Positions 15,701-24,177 of a stretch of 46,219 bases of DNA are shown here, in pieces. The stretch is taken from the NCBI GenBank assembly GCA_964472505.1, contig CAYYQW010000024.1:1-46219 (forward strand), read 5' to 3'. The notes under the pieces were generated by a model that was not told where the DNA came from, did no database searches, and saw only the letters and a list, made by a program, of their open reading frames with translations. Within the stretch, counting starts at the first letter, position 1. Each line of letters opens with the position of its first letter. The position numbers and the translations under genes are program-made. Origin of the DNA: JAYEIA01 sp964472505 (lineage in GTDB: Bacteria; Bacteroidota; Bacteroidia; Bacteroidales; JAADGE01).

Positions 15701-16235
15701 TTATTTTTTGCATTTCCAAAATATGCTTTTTAACTATCGGCGAGTTTGCCAAATCAGCTGCCTGTTCCGATGCTTTATGCATCTCGCCGGTGATGCCCGT
15801 ATTTCTTGATCCGCGCTTAAAGGTGTTTTCGGTAAGTTCGATGAAAGAACTCAGATAATTATCTTTATGAAGCCTGATGTTAACGTAATTAGGCTTGAGT
15901 CTTAATTTTTCGGTAATTGGGTTTTGTTCAAGCGTTTCAAGTGTTTCATCGAAATTATCAGCGGTTGACTCCAGTTTTTTTATGTAGGTGTTTTCTCCGG
16001 TTGTAAAAAAAGCGGGATCTTCCGAATAGCGGAGAAGAAAATGTTGTTCAAACCGCCTCATGTTTAAATAATGGATACTTAATTGGTCGATTTGTGAATT
16101 GTATGTTTTATAGGATTCCGAACGGTTTAAGGTGAAAATGAAAAATCCGGCAATCAGAAGTACGATCACAATGATAATACCCAGCAGCAAGAAAAATCTT
16201 GCTCGAATACTTAGATTGCGGATGGAAATGTTCAT
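12786..16235 (-). CDS. Membrane sensor protein HAMP-GAF-PAS-PAS-PAS, no recognisable output domain
   Basis: An 1149-residue protein. TM1 is at about 14-36, a long helical periplasmic region at 37-307, TM2 at 308-329, HAMP at 330-384 and a second HAMP-like segment at 385-432. The GAF domain spans about 450-597 (conserved YLDLTAAYAYG, PGEGLLGTAAVEKESIYMTDIP, LLIVPM). Coiled coil, PAS1 (646-755), coiled coil, PAS2 (866-972), PAS3 (982-1096) and a 50-residue helical tail follow. I find no His kinase, MCP signalling tip, GGDEF, EAL, HTH or cyclase motifs. It is divergent from manA and upstream of the H-NOX-like gene. Confidence 0.8.
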   Translation of the reverse strand: MNISIRNLSIRARFFLLLGIIIVIVLLIAGFFIFTLNRSESYKTYNSQIDQLSIHYLNMRRFEQHFLLRYSEDPAFFTTGENTYIKKLESTADNFDETLETLEQNPITEKLRLKPNYVNIRLHKDNYLSSFIELTENTFKRGSRNTGITGEMHKASEQAADLANSPIVKKHILEMQKISERYLVTQSSEAYRAFLDEFKALNDFLSPYQTATQASDTLPTENQSTTPADTNQIAESNMVSAEFAKAINDYKQYFLALRKIDLELGLTYKEGLEGKLREEIHKIDPEMELITKRIRVASDDYIESAKNAMYIFLLFISILLIGLIWQFFASVSKPLNKLYAYTQPLSKGILPKKVREPKGKDEAAKMHKIVNKLIEGLKKTTDFATMLGKGVFDTEYEPLSDRDALGNALIEMRQNLNRAAIDEKRRKREDDTRKWVNEGIAKFNDILRQSPDDIEELSNRVIKELVNYLGANQGAMYVFNDTEDKDERYLDLTAAYAYGKEKKRRNKVYPGEGLLGTAAVEKESIYMTDIPDSYLNITSGLGHANPRSLLIVPMKVEEDVFGVVEIASFKEFKSHQIKFTEEVSDNIASSLSMTKINLRTTELLKQSQIQAEQMSRQEQEMRQNFEELQEAQEESARREAEMASILSAIDNSSLVLEIDDKGTITSANRGMLELLGIPEGQIVGMQHNDFINIRSAKEYNDLWDKLRSGDHIRRTENIKINNKEFWLSTVYAPIKDESGKIINIMALGTDLTEPKQLEIELKRQAEALSAQEEEMRQNLEELHATQDEMSKKQLMLENANSKLKKNEKALKSSIEKSEKQEKLLQEKVNELNIVQEQIQEQHNSLIKTNEELEQKEKEIRNRFDAVDKNNLVAEYQPNGMLISANATFLSTFGYNLNEVKDKHQRMFIPEKTRKSKAYKELWAKLRNGEKINEESKRVNTEGELLFFKGIYTPILDLDGNPIKILEILTDITQQKSTESQLISRNKNIDSTAAVIEFDVSMKIIDANENFCKSLNYTKEEITGKEHAIFVAEENRDSERYLRFIRELKRGNSISDTFMLIGKNDSVRYMKGTYSGVKDPSGKTKSIIFNAFDITDYELAKQEIKDTEQEVALIKKKYSKLLADFLKKAEALDEALEKQIIENYFLNKKK

Positions 16236-16290
16236 ATAAAATAATTATTATTTCTTATACCCAAAAAGCATAAAATTAAAATGAATACCA

Positions 16291-16298
16291 CAAATATA
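16291..16298 (-). promoter_or_regulatory. -7 box (TATATTTG) of the large GAF/PAS sensor gene
   Basis: The minus strand reads TATATTTG, matching TAnnTTTG, 55 nt upstream of the ATG at 16235. A TTTA lies 22 nt further on as a poor -33 box. It is divergent from the manA promoter. Confidence 0.5.
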
Positions 16299-16340
16299 AA
16301 AAAAAATGTAACATTTACTTTAAAAAAGTAGGGATGTTTT

Positions 16341-16348
16341 TATTTTTG
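16341..16348 (+). promoter_or_regulatory. -7 box (TATTTTTG) of manA
   Basis: TATTTTTG matches TAnnTTTG and sits 22 nt before the ATG at 16371, giving a short leader. The -33 region is AT-rich without a clear TTTG. Confidence 0.55.
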
Positions 16349-16370
16349 ATAAAAATTAGATACAAATATT

Positions 16371-17354
16371 ATGCTTTATCCGCTTAAGTTTAGACCAATT
16401 TTTAAAGAAAAATTATGGGGAGGAAAAAAAATGTCCCGAATTTTTAATAAAAATGCTCCGGATGCAAGGATTGGAGAGAGTTGGGAGATTTCCGGCCTGA
16501 AAGAGAATGTTTCGGTAGTTTCGGAAGGTTTTTTGAAAAAAAACAGTTTACTTGATTTGCAGGAAACATATATGAGTGATTTTATCGGAGATGCTTTGTA
16601 TTCAAAATTCGGACATGACTTCCCTTTACTGGTTAAGCTGATTGATGCCGATGATGATTTGTCGGTTCAGGTACACCCAAACGATAAATTGGCCGGTGAG
16701 CGTTACGGCCAAAACGGCAAAAATGAATTATGGTACATTGCACATGCCGAACCCGGGGCAGAGTTGGTTTTGGGTTTTAATGAGACAATTACGAAAGAGG
16801 ATTTCTTGAGATTGACGAAAGAAGATAAGCTTGGGAATTATTTATTCCGTAAAAAAGTGAAAACCGGTGAAGCTTATTACATTCCGTCCGGATTAGTGCA
16901 TTCAATAGGCCGGGGAATTGTAATTGCCGAGATTCAGCAAAGTTCTGATATTACTTACCGCATAGACGACAGAGGACGCTTGGATAAAAACGGTCAAAAA
17001 CGCCAATTGCATATTGAGCAAGCGCTTGATGCCATTGATTTTGAAGCAAAAGCTACACAAGCTCTCAGCTTTGAGAGATTGGCGGATAAACAAAATCCGG
17101 TATTCGAAAGCCCTGACTTTAGTGTGAATTATATTCCGCTTCGTAAGTTTTTTGAAGCGGATTATAACCGACGAGAAAGTTTTACAATATATGTATGCTT
17201 GTCCGGAAGTTTTAATATTTTGTATCCGCAGGGCTCGCTCAGCATGAGTAAAGGCGAAAGCGTTTTGCTGCCTGCTGAGATAGGGCACGTGGACTTGCAG
17301 CCGATTGAAAAATCGGATATTTTGGAAGTATATATTGATACAAAATTGAGTTGA
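16371..17354 (+). CDS. manA: Mannose-6-phosphate isomerase, class I (Bacillus-type short form)
   Basis: A 327-residue cupin enzyme interconverting mannose-6-P and fructose-6-P, feeding GDP-mannose synthesis. Zn ligands are visible: Gln and His in LSVQVHPND, Glu in KNELWYI, and His in GLVHSIGRG. QQSSDITYRIDDRGR is the conserved C-terminal active-site stretch. The length fits the short (about 315-residue) form. It is a single gene with its own promoter, convergent with 17385-17921. Confidence 0.9.
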   Translation: MLYPLKFRPIFKEKLWGGKKMSRIFNKNAPDARIGESWEISGLKENVSVVSEGFLKKNSLLDLQETYMSDFIGDALYSKFGHDFPLLVKLIDADDDLSVQVHPNDKLAGERYGQNGKNELWYIAHAEPGAELVLGFNETITKEDFLRLTKEDKLGNYLFRKKVKTGEAYYIPSGLVHSIGRGIVIAEIQQSSDITYRIDDRGRLDKNGQKRQLHIEQALDAIDFEAKATQALSFERLADKQNPVFESPDFSVNYIPLRKFFEADYNRRESFTIYVCLSGSFNILYPQGSLSMSKGESVLLPAEIGHVDLQPIEKSDILEVYIDTKLS

Positions 17355-17384
17355 TTCCGGTCTGAAAAAGGCCTGCGTTTAGAC

Positions 17385-17921
17385 TTACATTGAGAAGTAT
17401 TGGCGCACCTCTTTCTTAACAATTTCGCTTGCCGTTTCAATGGGCTGCGTTTGAAGTTCATTGTATTTTTCAAGAAAACTTTTTAGAAAAAGAATGCCCG
17501 GTTTTTTGGGATCCACTTCCGATGATGTAATATTGATGGTTCTGATAATTTGTTCTTTGGCATTTTTAACAGTTTGCCAAGTGCTTGAACCTATGTAAAT
17601 TTGCTGCGACAAATTATGGTCAAACTCCTCCCTTACCGATTCTATTAAAAGCATTTTTGCTTGTCCGGCTGTCAGATTTCGGTTGTTCACTCTTTGAATA
17701 AGTGCTTCGGGGTGGATTCTCTCGAGCAACAGGCTGATACGCTCATAAGCTTGCAGGCGAATGGGTGTGAGTATTTTGTAGTTACTTGTGAGCAAATCAA
17801 TACGTTGTTCTCCTTTTTCTTTGTTGTTAAAATAGTATAAAAGCCCAAATACGCCTGCGAGAAGGATGAGGCCGGGAATGGTGTACTTAAGAACTTCAAT
17901 AAATTCAGTCATGGTGTTCAA
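17385..17921 (-). CDS. Small membrane-anchored protein of unknown function
   Basis: A 178-residue protein with one N-terminal TM helix (about 11-32, KYTIPGLILLAGVFGLLYYF). A cytoplasmic region follows with LTPIRLQAYERISLLLERIHPEALI, an amphipathic helix, and a SxLxx-type helical C terminus. I recognise no catalytic motif; similar unnamed proteins are common in Bacteroidota. An alternative start is the ATG at 17912. It is the last gene after the two GAF/PAS sensors (gap 13 nt to 17935), making it a candidate signalling partner by position only. Confidence 0.7.
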   Translation of the reverse strand: MNTMTEFIEVLKYTIPGLILLAGVFGLLYYFNNKEKGEQRIDLLTSNYKILTPIRLQAYERISLLLERIHPEALIQRVNNRNLTAGQAKMLLIESVREEFDHNLSQQIYIGSSTWQTVKNAKEQIIRTINITSSEVDPKKPGILFLKSFLEKYNELQTQPIETASEIVKKEVRQYFSM

Positions 17922-17934
17922 AATTTTAGTCTTG

Positions 17935-20148
17935 TCAGTCTTTAATACCGAAAAATATTACGCGGGTAATCTTACCTTCGGAATTATAATAGGGCGAGTA
18001 GGTCGCTTTCATGTGCATGGCTTCTCCGGATTTTGTGTATCGAGTGACGGATTGTTCAATGGATTCGCCGCGCGTAACTTTTTCAATAATTTCTATTAAT
18101 TCTTCTTTTTGGTCTTTTACCAAGTCCAAAACATTGGTATCTTTCAGATCGTCATAATTATAGCCTGTCGTTTCATAATAGAGCTCATTAGCCGAAATAA
18201 ATTTTCCGTCGGGTGCATACTGTACGGTTAGCACAGTTCGGTTAATGGCTTTGAGCATGCTGTCGAGCTCGGCTTCTTTTTCGGAGAGTTCGCGAGTTTT
18301 TTCTTGTGAAATATTTAAGAGTTTTCTCGTTCTTTTCTGGTTTTCGGCAGCACTTAGCCAAGCTCCGATATTTTCTCCGAGTTGTTCTATAAAATTAAGC
18401 TTATATTCTTCGGGCCTTTTCATAAAGCCGATTTCTGAAACCGCTACCAGTTTTTCCTGAGAAAAAATTGGGAATACGCCCAGAAAACTCGGTTTTCCGC
18501 TACCCATTCCGCTGCCTATTTTTATATAATTATCCGGCAGATTATCTAAATAAATTTTTTTCTTTTCCAGTGCGCATGTTCCCACAATGCTTTCACCAAG
18601 CTGAAAACGGGTATCTAAATTTCTTCTTTCTTCAAAGGCATAAGCGCCCGATAGCTCAAGATATGCTTTCCCGGAATTTTCAAAGCGCTTTATGTAGATG
18701 GCTCCCAGAAGTGCTTCTGTATATTTCACCAGTGTACGAATCAGGTTAAAGCTTAAATCTTCGGTTTCGTTGCTTCCGGTTCTTTGTATTTCTGCAATTT
18801 CCAGCTGTCCTTTTCTTTGCCAGTTTCTGATTTCGTTTTCGGTTTCGCGTTGATCATTTTCCGCTTCTATTTGTTGCAGCTTTTTATTGATTTGGTTTAT
18901 TGCCGGAGCAGTAAGGTCATCATCACTGAGCGCTTCTAAGTTCCTTAAATAATTGTCGTGTTGTATGGCATTGGCGGTTTCGTATATTTCTTTTCTTCTG
19001 TCTATAATGGCATTTAATGCCTGCGACAGCCTGTTTAATTCAGTGTATTCGGTGTTTCCCTTAAAAGAAATATTACTGCCTTTGGCCATTTTTTCAGTGC
19101 TGAGCAGATAGTTTTCCAGTTTTTTAAAAAAGTTAAGCGTATTTAATATGATAAGCGTCAAAGCAATAAGTATAATAGCCGCAGCCATTAATACGGTTTT
19201 ATATATTTCGCCGATGAGTTCGGCAATTATTTTTTCATTTGGGATGTAATTTATGAGCAGCCATTTTTTTGGCGAATACGGATGTTCTATTTTTGAAAAT
19301 GCCGTTAGTTTATTACCCGATTCGCTTATTTTAGTGTCGGATATAACGGCTTGGAATATAGCTCCTTCTGCGGTGTTGGACATGCGGATGTCTTTCCCTG
19401 ACAGATATTTTTTGTTGGAAACGGCAATAAAATATTCTTTCTCTGACGCTATTATAAAACGTATTTGACCGCGAAATTGGGTAACTTTGTTTATGGTTTC
19501 ATAGATTGGCTCTACTGAAAAGAACATGCGAATGTAGCCGGCATATTTGCGGTCTTTGATTAAAGGAGCAATTACCGCATAAGAGAAATGCTTGTTTTTT
19601 CCGGCCTGAATGTGCTTGGGCGATTGAAAAACTGTTTCGCCATCGCGGGCTACTTCCGGCGGAACAACAAAGTTTTGCTCAATACTGATATTGCGTAATT
19701 CGGTAATGAGCTCTTTACCTTGTTTATATGTAAATTGGTGAAGCTTGTTGGGGCTTTTTTCATTGTTATTTTGATTTGTGGCTCCATTCTCATTTTCGAA
19801 AAGGAATAATTCGGTTAAAATCATGTCATCCGGCATTTTATCCGACAGCAGAATGTTGAAAACCGGCGTATTTTTTGAATTTGATTCAAAAATGTTGTCA
19901 TTATTAATACAGGCAGAAGCTGCAAGTGTATTTGTGAGTTGATAATTTCGGCTTATGAGGTCGCTGATCTTTTCGGCATAATTTTCGGCAATTAATTCTA
20001 CCGTTTCCCGGGAATTATCCAGAGTTATTTTTCTGAATCTAATTAGGGCATAAATACCGATGACCAATATAACCAGCAATAATGAAGCGCTGATTAGGAA
20101 AATCAGCTTATTTTTGTAACTGTTTATGTTGATTCCTAAAAGTTTCAT
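17935..20148 (-). CDS. Membrane sensor protein dCache-HAMP-GAF-PAS, no output domain
   Basis: A 737-residue protein. TM1 is at about 13-36, a periplasmic dCache-like sensor at 37-315 (SYAVIAPLIKDRKYAGYIRMFF, FIIASEKEYFIAVSNK), TM2 at 316-338, HAMP at 339-390 and a GAF domain at about 460-600. A short coiled coil leads to one PAS domain (629-737) that runs to the last residue. The GAF shares the paralogues' signature (YLELSGAYAF, GTCALEKKKIYLDNLPDNYI). With PAS at the very end no effector can follow. The 4-bp overlap with the upstream sensor gene and 13-nt gap to the next gene place it in the middle of a three-gene operon. Confidence 0.8.
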   Translation of the reverse strand: MKLLGININSYKNKLIFLISASLLLVILVIGIYALIRFRKITLDNSRETVELIAENYAEKISDLISRNYQLTNTLAASACINNDNIFESNSKNTPVFNILLSDKMPDDMILTELFLFENENGATNQNNNEKSPNKLHQFTYKQGKELITELRNISIEQNFVVPPEVARDGETVFQSPKHIQAGKNKHFSYAVIAPLIKDRKYAGYIRMFFSVEPIYETINKVTQFRGQIRFIIASEKEYFIAVSNKKYLSGKDIRMSNTAEGAIFQAVISDTKISESGNKLTAFSKIEHPYSPKKWLLINYIPNEKIIAELIGEIYKTVLMAAAIILIALTLIILNTLNFFKKLENYLLSTEKMAKGSNISFKGNTEYTELNRLSQALNAIIDRRKEIYETANAIQHDNYLRNLEALSDDDLTAPAINQINKKLQQIEAENDQRETENEIRNWQRKGQLEIAEIQRTGSNETEDLSFNLIRTLVKYTEALLGAIYIKRFENSGKAYLELSGAYAFEERRNLDTRFQLGESIVGTCALEKKKIYLDNLPDNYIKIGSGMGSGKPSFLGVFPIFSQEKLVAVSEIGFMKRPEEYKLNFIEQLGENIGAWLSAAENQKRTRKLLNISQEKTRELSEKEAELDSMLKAINRTVLTVQYAPDGKFISANELYYETTGYNYDDLKDTNVLDLVKDQKEELIEIIEKVTRGESIEQSVTRYTKSGEAMHMKATYSPYYNSEGKITRVIFFGIKD

Positions 20149-22430
20149 GCTTCAAAATCAAGTTTATGCGCCATGAGCAATATGGTTTTTATGCGTCCTC
20201 TGGCATTTCTCAAGGGCGAATAGATAACCGAAAACTTCATGCTAATTCCTTTTTTGAGTGATATTTCTTCTATTCTGTATTTAGCTTTATCTTTAGATAA
20301 ATCTCTGAAAAAACCGCCGTATTTTTCGCTGTAATTATCAGAAACTATAAATTCTTTGTGTCTTTTGCCTTGCCATTCAAGCTCGTTTACACCAAAAAGC
20401 TCCAGCATATTTTTGTTGATACTTAGTACTTCACCTCTGAGATTAAGTTCAATGAGAAATGCGGCTTTTTGTATTGAGTTCAGAAGTTCTCGTTTTTCGT
20501 TGAGTTCTTTGTCAATTCTTCGGTTTTGGCGGCGATGGGTTTCTATTTTTTCCTGAAGTTCCACCCTTTGTATTTCAATTTGCTTGGATTGTTCTTCGGT
20601 TTGTTTCAGAAGTGCTTCGGTTTGTTTACTGTTTCTTATGTTTGATATTGTGGAGGCAATACTTTCTCCCACATCTTCCAGAAACTTTATTTGATAACTT
20701 CTTATTTCTTTGAGTGCAGCAATTTCAATAATGGCTTGTACTTCATTGTTAAATATAAGAGGAATAATGGCCAAATTGCGTGGTGCTGTCTGTCCGAAAC
20801 CTCCGGAGAGCATGGTATAGTTGGGAGGCAAATCTTTTAGAAATACACTTTCTTTTTCCATAACGGCTCTGCCGGTAAGGCTGCTTTCGGCTGAAATCTT
20901 TTCATTGAAAAACCGTTCTTCGTTGTAAGCAAAAGCGGCTTGCAGTTCTAAATATTTCTTGCTGTCTTCGGTTTTAACCAGAAAAAATCCAATTTGATCC
21001 ACTTCAATAATGTTGTATATGATTTGTATGACTTTGGAGCTAAGTTCTTTGATATCATCGGCATATTGCAGCAAGTCATTAATATCGGCTTTTCCTTTTT
21101 CGGTTTTCTTTTTTATTTCCCCGGTAAACTTTTTTATCAGTCCGCGTTCTTTTAATTTGTCTTTATCTGCTTTGAGTTTAATGAGAGCCTGTCCGGGAAC
21201 GTCATCTTTTTCCGGGCTGTAATGCTTATAGTCTTTATCCTGAACAATGGCTAATGCATATTCCGTAATGTGTTCCAGATAGCTGATTATTTCGTTTAAT
21301 GCACTTCCGGCTGTATTATCCGGGATTTTATGCTTAGCTTCGGCAGGTTTTCCTTCCGAAATAGCATGTGCCGATTCGATAATACTTTCAAATTCTTTAT
21401 TGAATTTTAAGATAAAGTAAATGAAATAGACGTTTAGCAGCAAGAAAACAAAAAATGCCGCAAAGAATATAGACAACTTTTGTGAGACATCAAGTAATAT
21501 AAACGCATTTTTGGGCAGCAGAATACCCGCATACATATCATATTTCGGCAGGTATGAATAATGAATTAATTTGGTTTTTACGCCTTGTTCGGTGTCAAAA
21601 CGATATGAGATCTCAGAGAAATACGATCGATTATTAAAAAGCTTCTCTGTTAGATGTTCATCTTTAAATAAGGAAGCGGCTTCGTTATTCAGTATCGGAT
21701 TGCCGTCGGTTTTGATCAAAAAAAGTTGTTTTTCGGAATTCTCAGTATTTTGAAAAGTTTTACTAAGGTAGCCCGAAATTCCTTCATCAACACTGCATTT
21801 TATTATGCCGTTCAACGTACCGTTTATGTATAGTGGTTGATAAAGTGTCAGACGAGAATCGAACTCGCTAAACAATCTTTCGATATACTCGGTTTCGTTC
21901 TGAATACTAATTGCAGCCGGATGAGCGGAGTGTATGTATTCCGGGATAAACTCTCCGGTATTGCGTTCGTTGTCAAGTATTTGTACGTAGCCGCCTTTGA
22001 CTTTAATATAGATATTATAATGTCCGTTGGTAAGTCTTCTGATACCTGAGGATATATTTTTGTCGCCCAAAATTTCCCTGCCGTTATAAAGCACGCGCGG
22101 CAAATACATATTTTGTGTCGTTCCGGCATCTTTTATTAAAACTGCTTTTTTAATTGAATCGTTTCTTTTTATTTGTAAGCTGTCGGCGGGCTTTACGAGC
22201 TCATTTGCCGAGCGTAAGGTTGTATGCAGCTCTCTGTTTCTTATCAGTATGAGGTTGCTGATGCTGCGTTTGAGATAGTTGACTTCTTGCTCCGTTTCAG
22301 CTCTTCTTTTTTGTTCGTATCCGGATTCTATTTGGCTGTCAATGTGATAAATAACAAACAAGAAAAGCGAGCCCGATAGGACTGCAAAGATAGCTGCCGG
22401 AATAAGTTTTTTATATATTGTTTGTTTCAC
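20145..22430 (-). CDS. Membrane sensor protein Cache-HAMP-GAF-PAS, no output domain
   Basis: A 761-residue protein with TM1 at about 8-29, a periplasmic Cache-like domain (30-316, with YLPRVLYNGREILGDK and QLFLIKTDGNPIL), and TM2 at 317-342. HAMP begins at about 343 and GAF spans roughly 455-600 (YLELQAAFAY, GRAVMEKESVFLKDLPPNYT). A coiled coil (600-645) and PAS (645-758) end the protein. No kinase, GGDEF, EAL or MCP motif was found. It is first gene of the operon 22430-17385 and its stop overlaps the start of the next sensor gene. Confidence 0.8.
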   Translation of the reverse strand: MKQTIYKKLIPAAIFAVLSGSLFLFVIYHIDSQIESGYEQKRRAETEQEVNYLKRSISNLILIRNRELHTTLRSANELVKPADSLQIKRNDSIKKAVLIKDAGTTQNMYLPRVLYNGREILGDKNISSGIRRLTNGHYNIYIKVKGGYVQILDNERNTGEFIPEYIHSAHPAAISIQNETEYIERLFSEFDSRLTLYQPLYINGTLNGIIKCSVDEGISGYLSKTFQNTENSEKQLFLIKTDGNPILNNEAASLFKDEHLTEKLFNNRSYFSEISYRFDTEQGVKTKLIHYSYLPKYDMYAGILLPKNAFILLDVSQKLSIFFAAFFVFLLLNVYFIYFILKFNKEFESIIESAHAISEGKPAEAKHKIPDNTAGSALNEIISYLEHITEYALAIVQDKDYKHYSPEKDDVPGQALIKLKADKDKLKERGLIKKFTGEIKKKTEKGKADINDLLQYADDIKELSSKVIQIIYNIIEVDQIGFFLVKTEDSKKYLELQAAFAYNEERFFNEKISAESSLTGRAVMEKESVFLKDLPPNYTMLSGGFGQTAPRNLAIIPLIFNNEVQAIIEIAALKEIRSYQIKFLEDVGESIASTISNIRNSKQTEALLKQTEEQSKQIEIQRVELQEKIETHRRQNRRIDKELNEKRELLNSIQKAAFLIELNLRGEVLSINKNMLELFGVNELEWQGKRHKEFIVSDNYSEKYGGFFRDLSKDKAKYRIEEISLKKGISMKFSVIYSPLRNARGRIKTILLMAHKLDFEA

Positions 22431-22901
22431 GCGTTAATAAAAATCCGTTTGTATAATTCAATCACAGGAGGCTAAATTAAGAAATATTATTCATTTTGTC
22501 ATGTTTTATTGCATTGAAAATTCATAATTTAGCCAAGTTCTGTCCTTTTAGTGATATATGCAAACATTTGACCAAAGCATAAAGTCTTTTTTTGGCAAAT
22601 TCAAATATTTGAGTTTAGCTCATCTTATTTAAGTACAGATTTTTATCACCAAAGACTTAGGTTTGAAGTTTTGGTGAAAAAAGAGATGAAAATAGTTTTC
22701 AATATGGCAAGGACTTTTTATAAATTTGCTGCGAAATAGAAAAATACAACAGCTTACAATTGAAAATTCATAATATGATTTTTCCTTCTGTTTATAAGTC
22801 GATTAGCTTTTAATAAAAAAGCAGTCGGATGAACTGTTTTTTATGCATGGAGTATATTTTGAAATTACGGATGTTTTTTGATTCGACAGGTTTTTGTTTA
22901 T
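22431..22901. other. 471-bp divergent intergenic region
   Basis: No convincing gene. It separates the sensor operon (-) from the CorC-like gene (+) and should hold both promoters; TATATTTTG near 22852-22860 is a near match on the plus strand. ATTGAAAATTCATAAT occurs twice (22513-22528 and 22759-22774). CACCAAAGACTT (22647-22658) and AAGTTTTGGTG (22666-22676) form a hairpin with one bulge. Confidence 0.4.
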
Positions 22902-24173
22902 ATGGATAATGCCCTTTATATTACCATTATACTTATTTCGGTAGTTTTCTCCGCCTTTTTTTCCGGTATGGAAATCGCCTTTGTTTCGGCAAATCGGCTG
23001 AAAGTGGAGATGGAACGAAAGCACGGCGGTTTTATCGCGAAAATTGTCAGCATTTTTACCAATAATCCTTCTCAGTTTATTGCTACTATGTTGATAGGTA
23101 ACAATATAGCTTTGGTGGTTTACGGTATCTTTTTTGCCCGGTTTATAGAAGCACCGCTTAAAGCCTATGTGGTGGAGTCTGAATTGGCCGTTCTGCTTAT
23201 TCAGACCATAATTTCTACCATAATTATACTTATTACGGCCGAATTTTTGCCAAAAACAATTTTTCGGCGCAATGCGAATTCTTTTCTCAATATTTTCTCT
23301 CTGCCGGTTTGGCTCTTTTATTTTTTATTTTACCCGATATCAAAGTTTACGGTTTTTTTGTCGGAAGCTTTCATTGAAAAAGTTTTTAAAGTAAAACCTG
23401 AAGACAATACCAATGAAACCGTTTTCGGAAAAGTGGACTTAAGCGACTTGTTGTATTCCGATTCGGAGCACAGTGATAATAATACCGATGAGGATAATCA
23501 AATCAAGTTGTTTAAAAATGCATTGGAATTTTCGGATGTAACCATACGCGAATGTATGGTACCACGAAACGAAATTGTAGCTGTAAGTTCGGATGCCGAA
23601 ATGGATGAGGTTAAACAAAAACTTATAGAAACGGGCTTTTCTAAAATCCCGGTGTATCTGGAAAGTATTGATAATATTATAGGTTATGTTCATACCATGA
23701 ATGTAATAAAAAACACCGGTGACATTAAAGAATCCATGACGCGCATACCGGCCATTCCTGAAAGTATGTATGCAAATGAAGTCTTGCAAAAACTCATTAA
23801 GCTTAAAAAAAGTGTAGCTCTGGTGGTGGATGAATTTGGCGGAACTTCGGGTATGGTTACCATTGAAGACATTATAGAAGAGATCTTCGGCGAAATTGAG
23901 GACGAACACGATAAAGCCGAATTATACGAGAAAAAACTTTCCGATACGGAGTATGTATTCTCCGGGCGCTTGGAGGTTGATTATATCAATTCAAAATATA
24001 AATTTTCTTTTCCCGAATCGGAAGAATATGAAACCGTAGCCGGTTATATTTTGAGCATTCGAAAAGAAATTCCCAAGCAGGGAGATATTATAGAAGAAAA
24101 ACCCTTTAAATTTGAAATTTTAAAAACAGATTACCCTAAAATACTAAGGGTGAGATTATTGATTGAGGAATAG
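22902..24173 (+). CDS. CNNM/CBS-domain/CorC-HlyC family membrane protein (hemolysin-like)
   Basis: A 423-residue protein of the CNNM/CorC family. The N-terminal DUF21/CNNM membrane domain is seen in ITIILISVVFSAFFSGMEIAF, ATMLIGNNIALVVYG and ILITAEFLPKTIFR. Tandem CBS domains follow (FSDVTIRECMVPRNEIV; VALVVDEFGGTSGMVTIEDIIEEI), then the CorC_HlyC transporter-associated domain (YVFSGRLEVDYIN). Members have roles in Mg2+ or other ion homeostasis; some in Bacteroidota are called GldE-like. I set the start at 22902 (MDNALYI); an upstream ATG at 22878 is less likely. It is 4 nt ahead of purF. Confidence 0.85.
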   Translation: MDNALYITIILISVVFSAFFSGMEIAFVSANRLKVEMERKHGGFIAKIVSIFTNNPSQFIATMLIGNNIALVVYGIFFARFIEAPLKAYVVESELAVLLIQTIISTIIILITAEFLPKTIFRRNANSFLNIFSLPVWLFYFLFYPISKFTVFLSEAFIEKVFKVKPEDNTNETVFGKVDLSDLLYSDSEHSDNNTDEDNQIKLFKNALEFSDVTIRECMVPRNEIVAVSSDAEMDEVKQKLIETGFSKIPVYLESIDNIIGYVHTMNVIKNTGDIKESMTRIPAIPESMYANEVLQKLIKLKKSVALVVDEFGGTSGMVTIEDIIEEIFGEIEDEHDKAELYEKKLSDTEYVFSGRLEVDYINSKYKFSFPESEEYETVAGYILSIRKEIPKQGDIIEEKPFKFEILKTDYPKILRVRLLIEE

Positions 24174-24177
24174 CCTT

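Noticed and set aside
12786..22430. Sensor proteins as ordinary hybrid histidine kinases or chemoreceptors
   Set aside because: No HisKA/HATPase boxes (H, N, G1, G2) and no MCP hairpin tip could be found in any of the three sequences.
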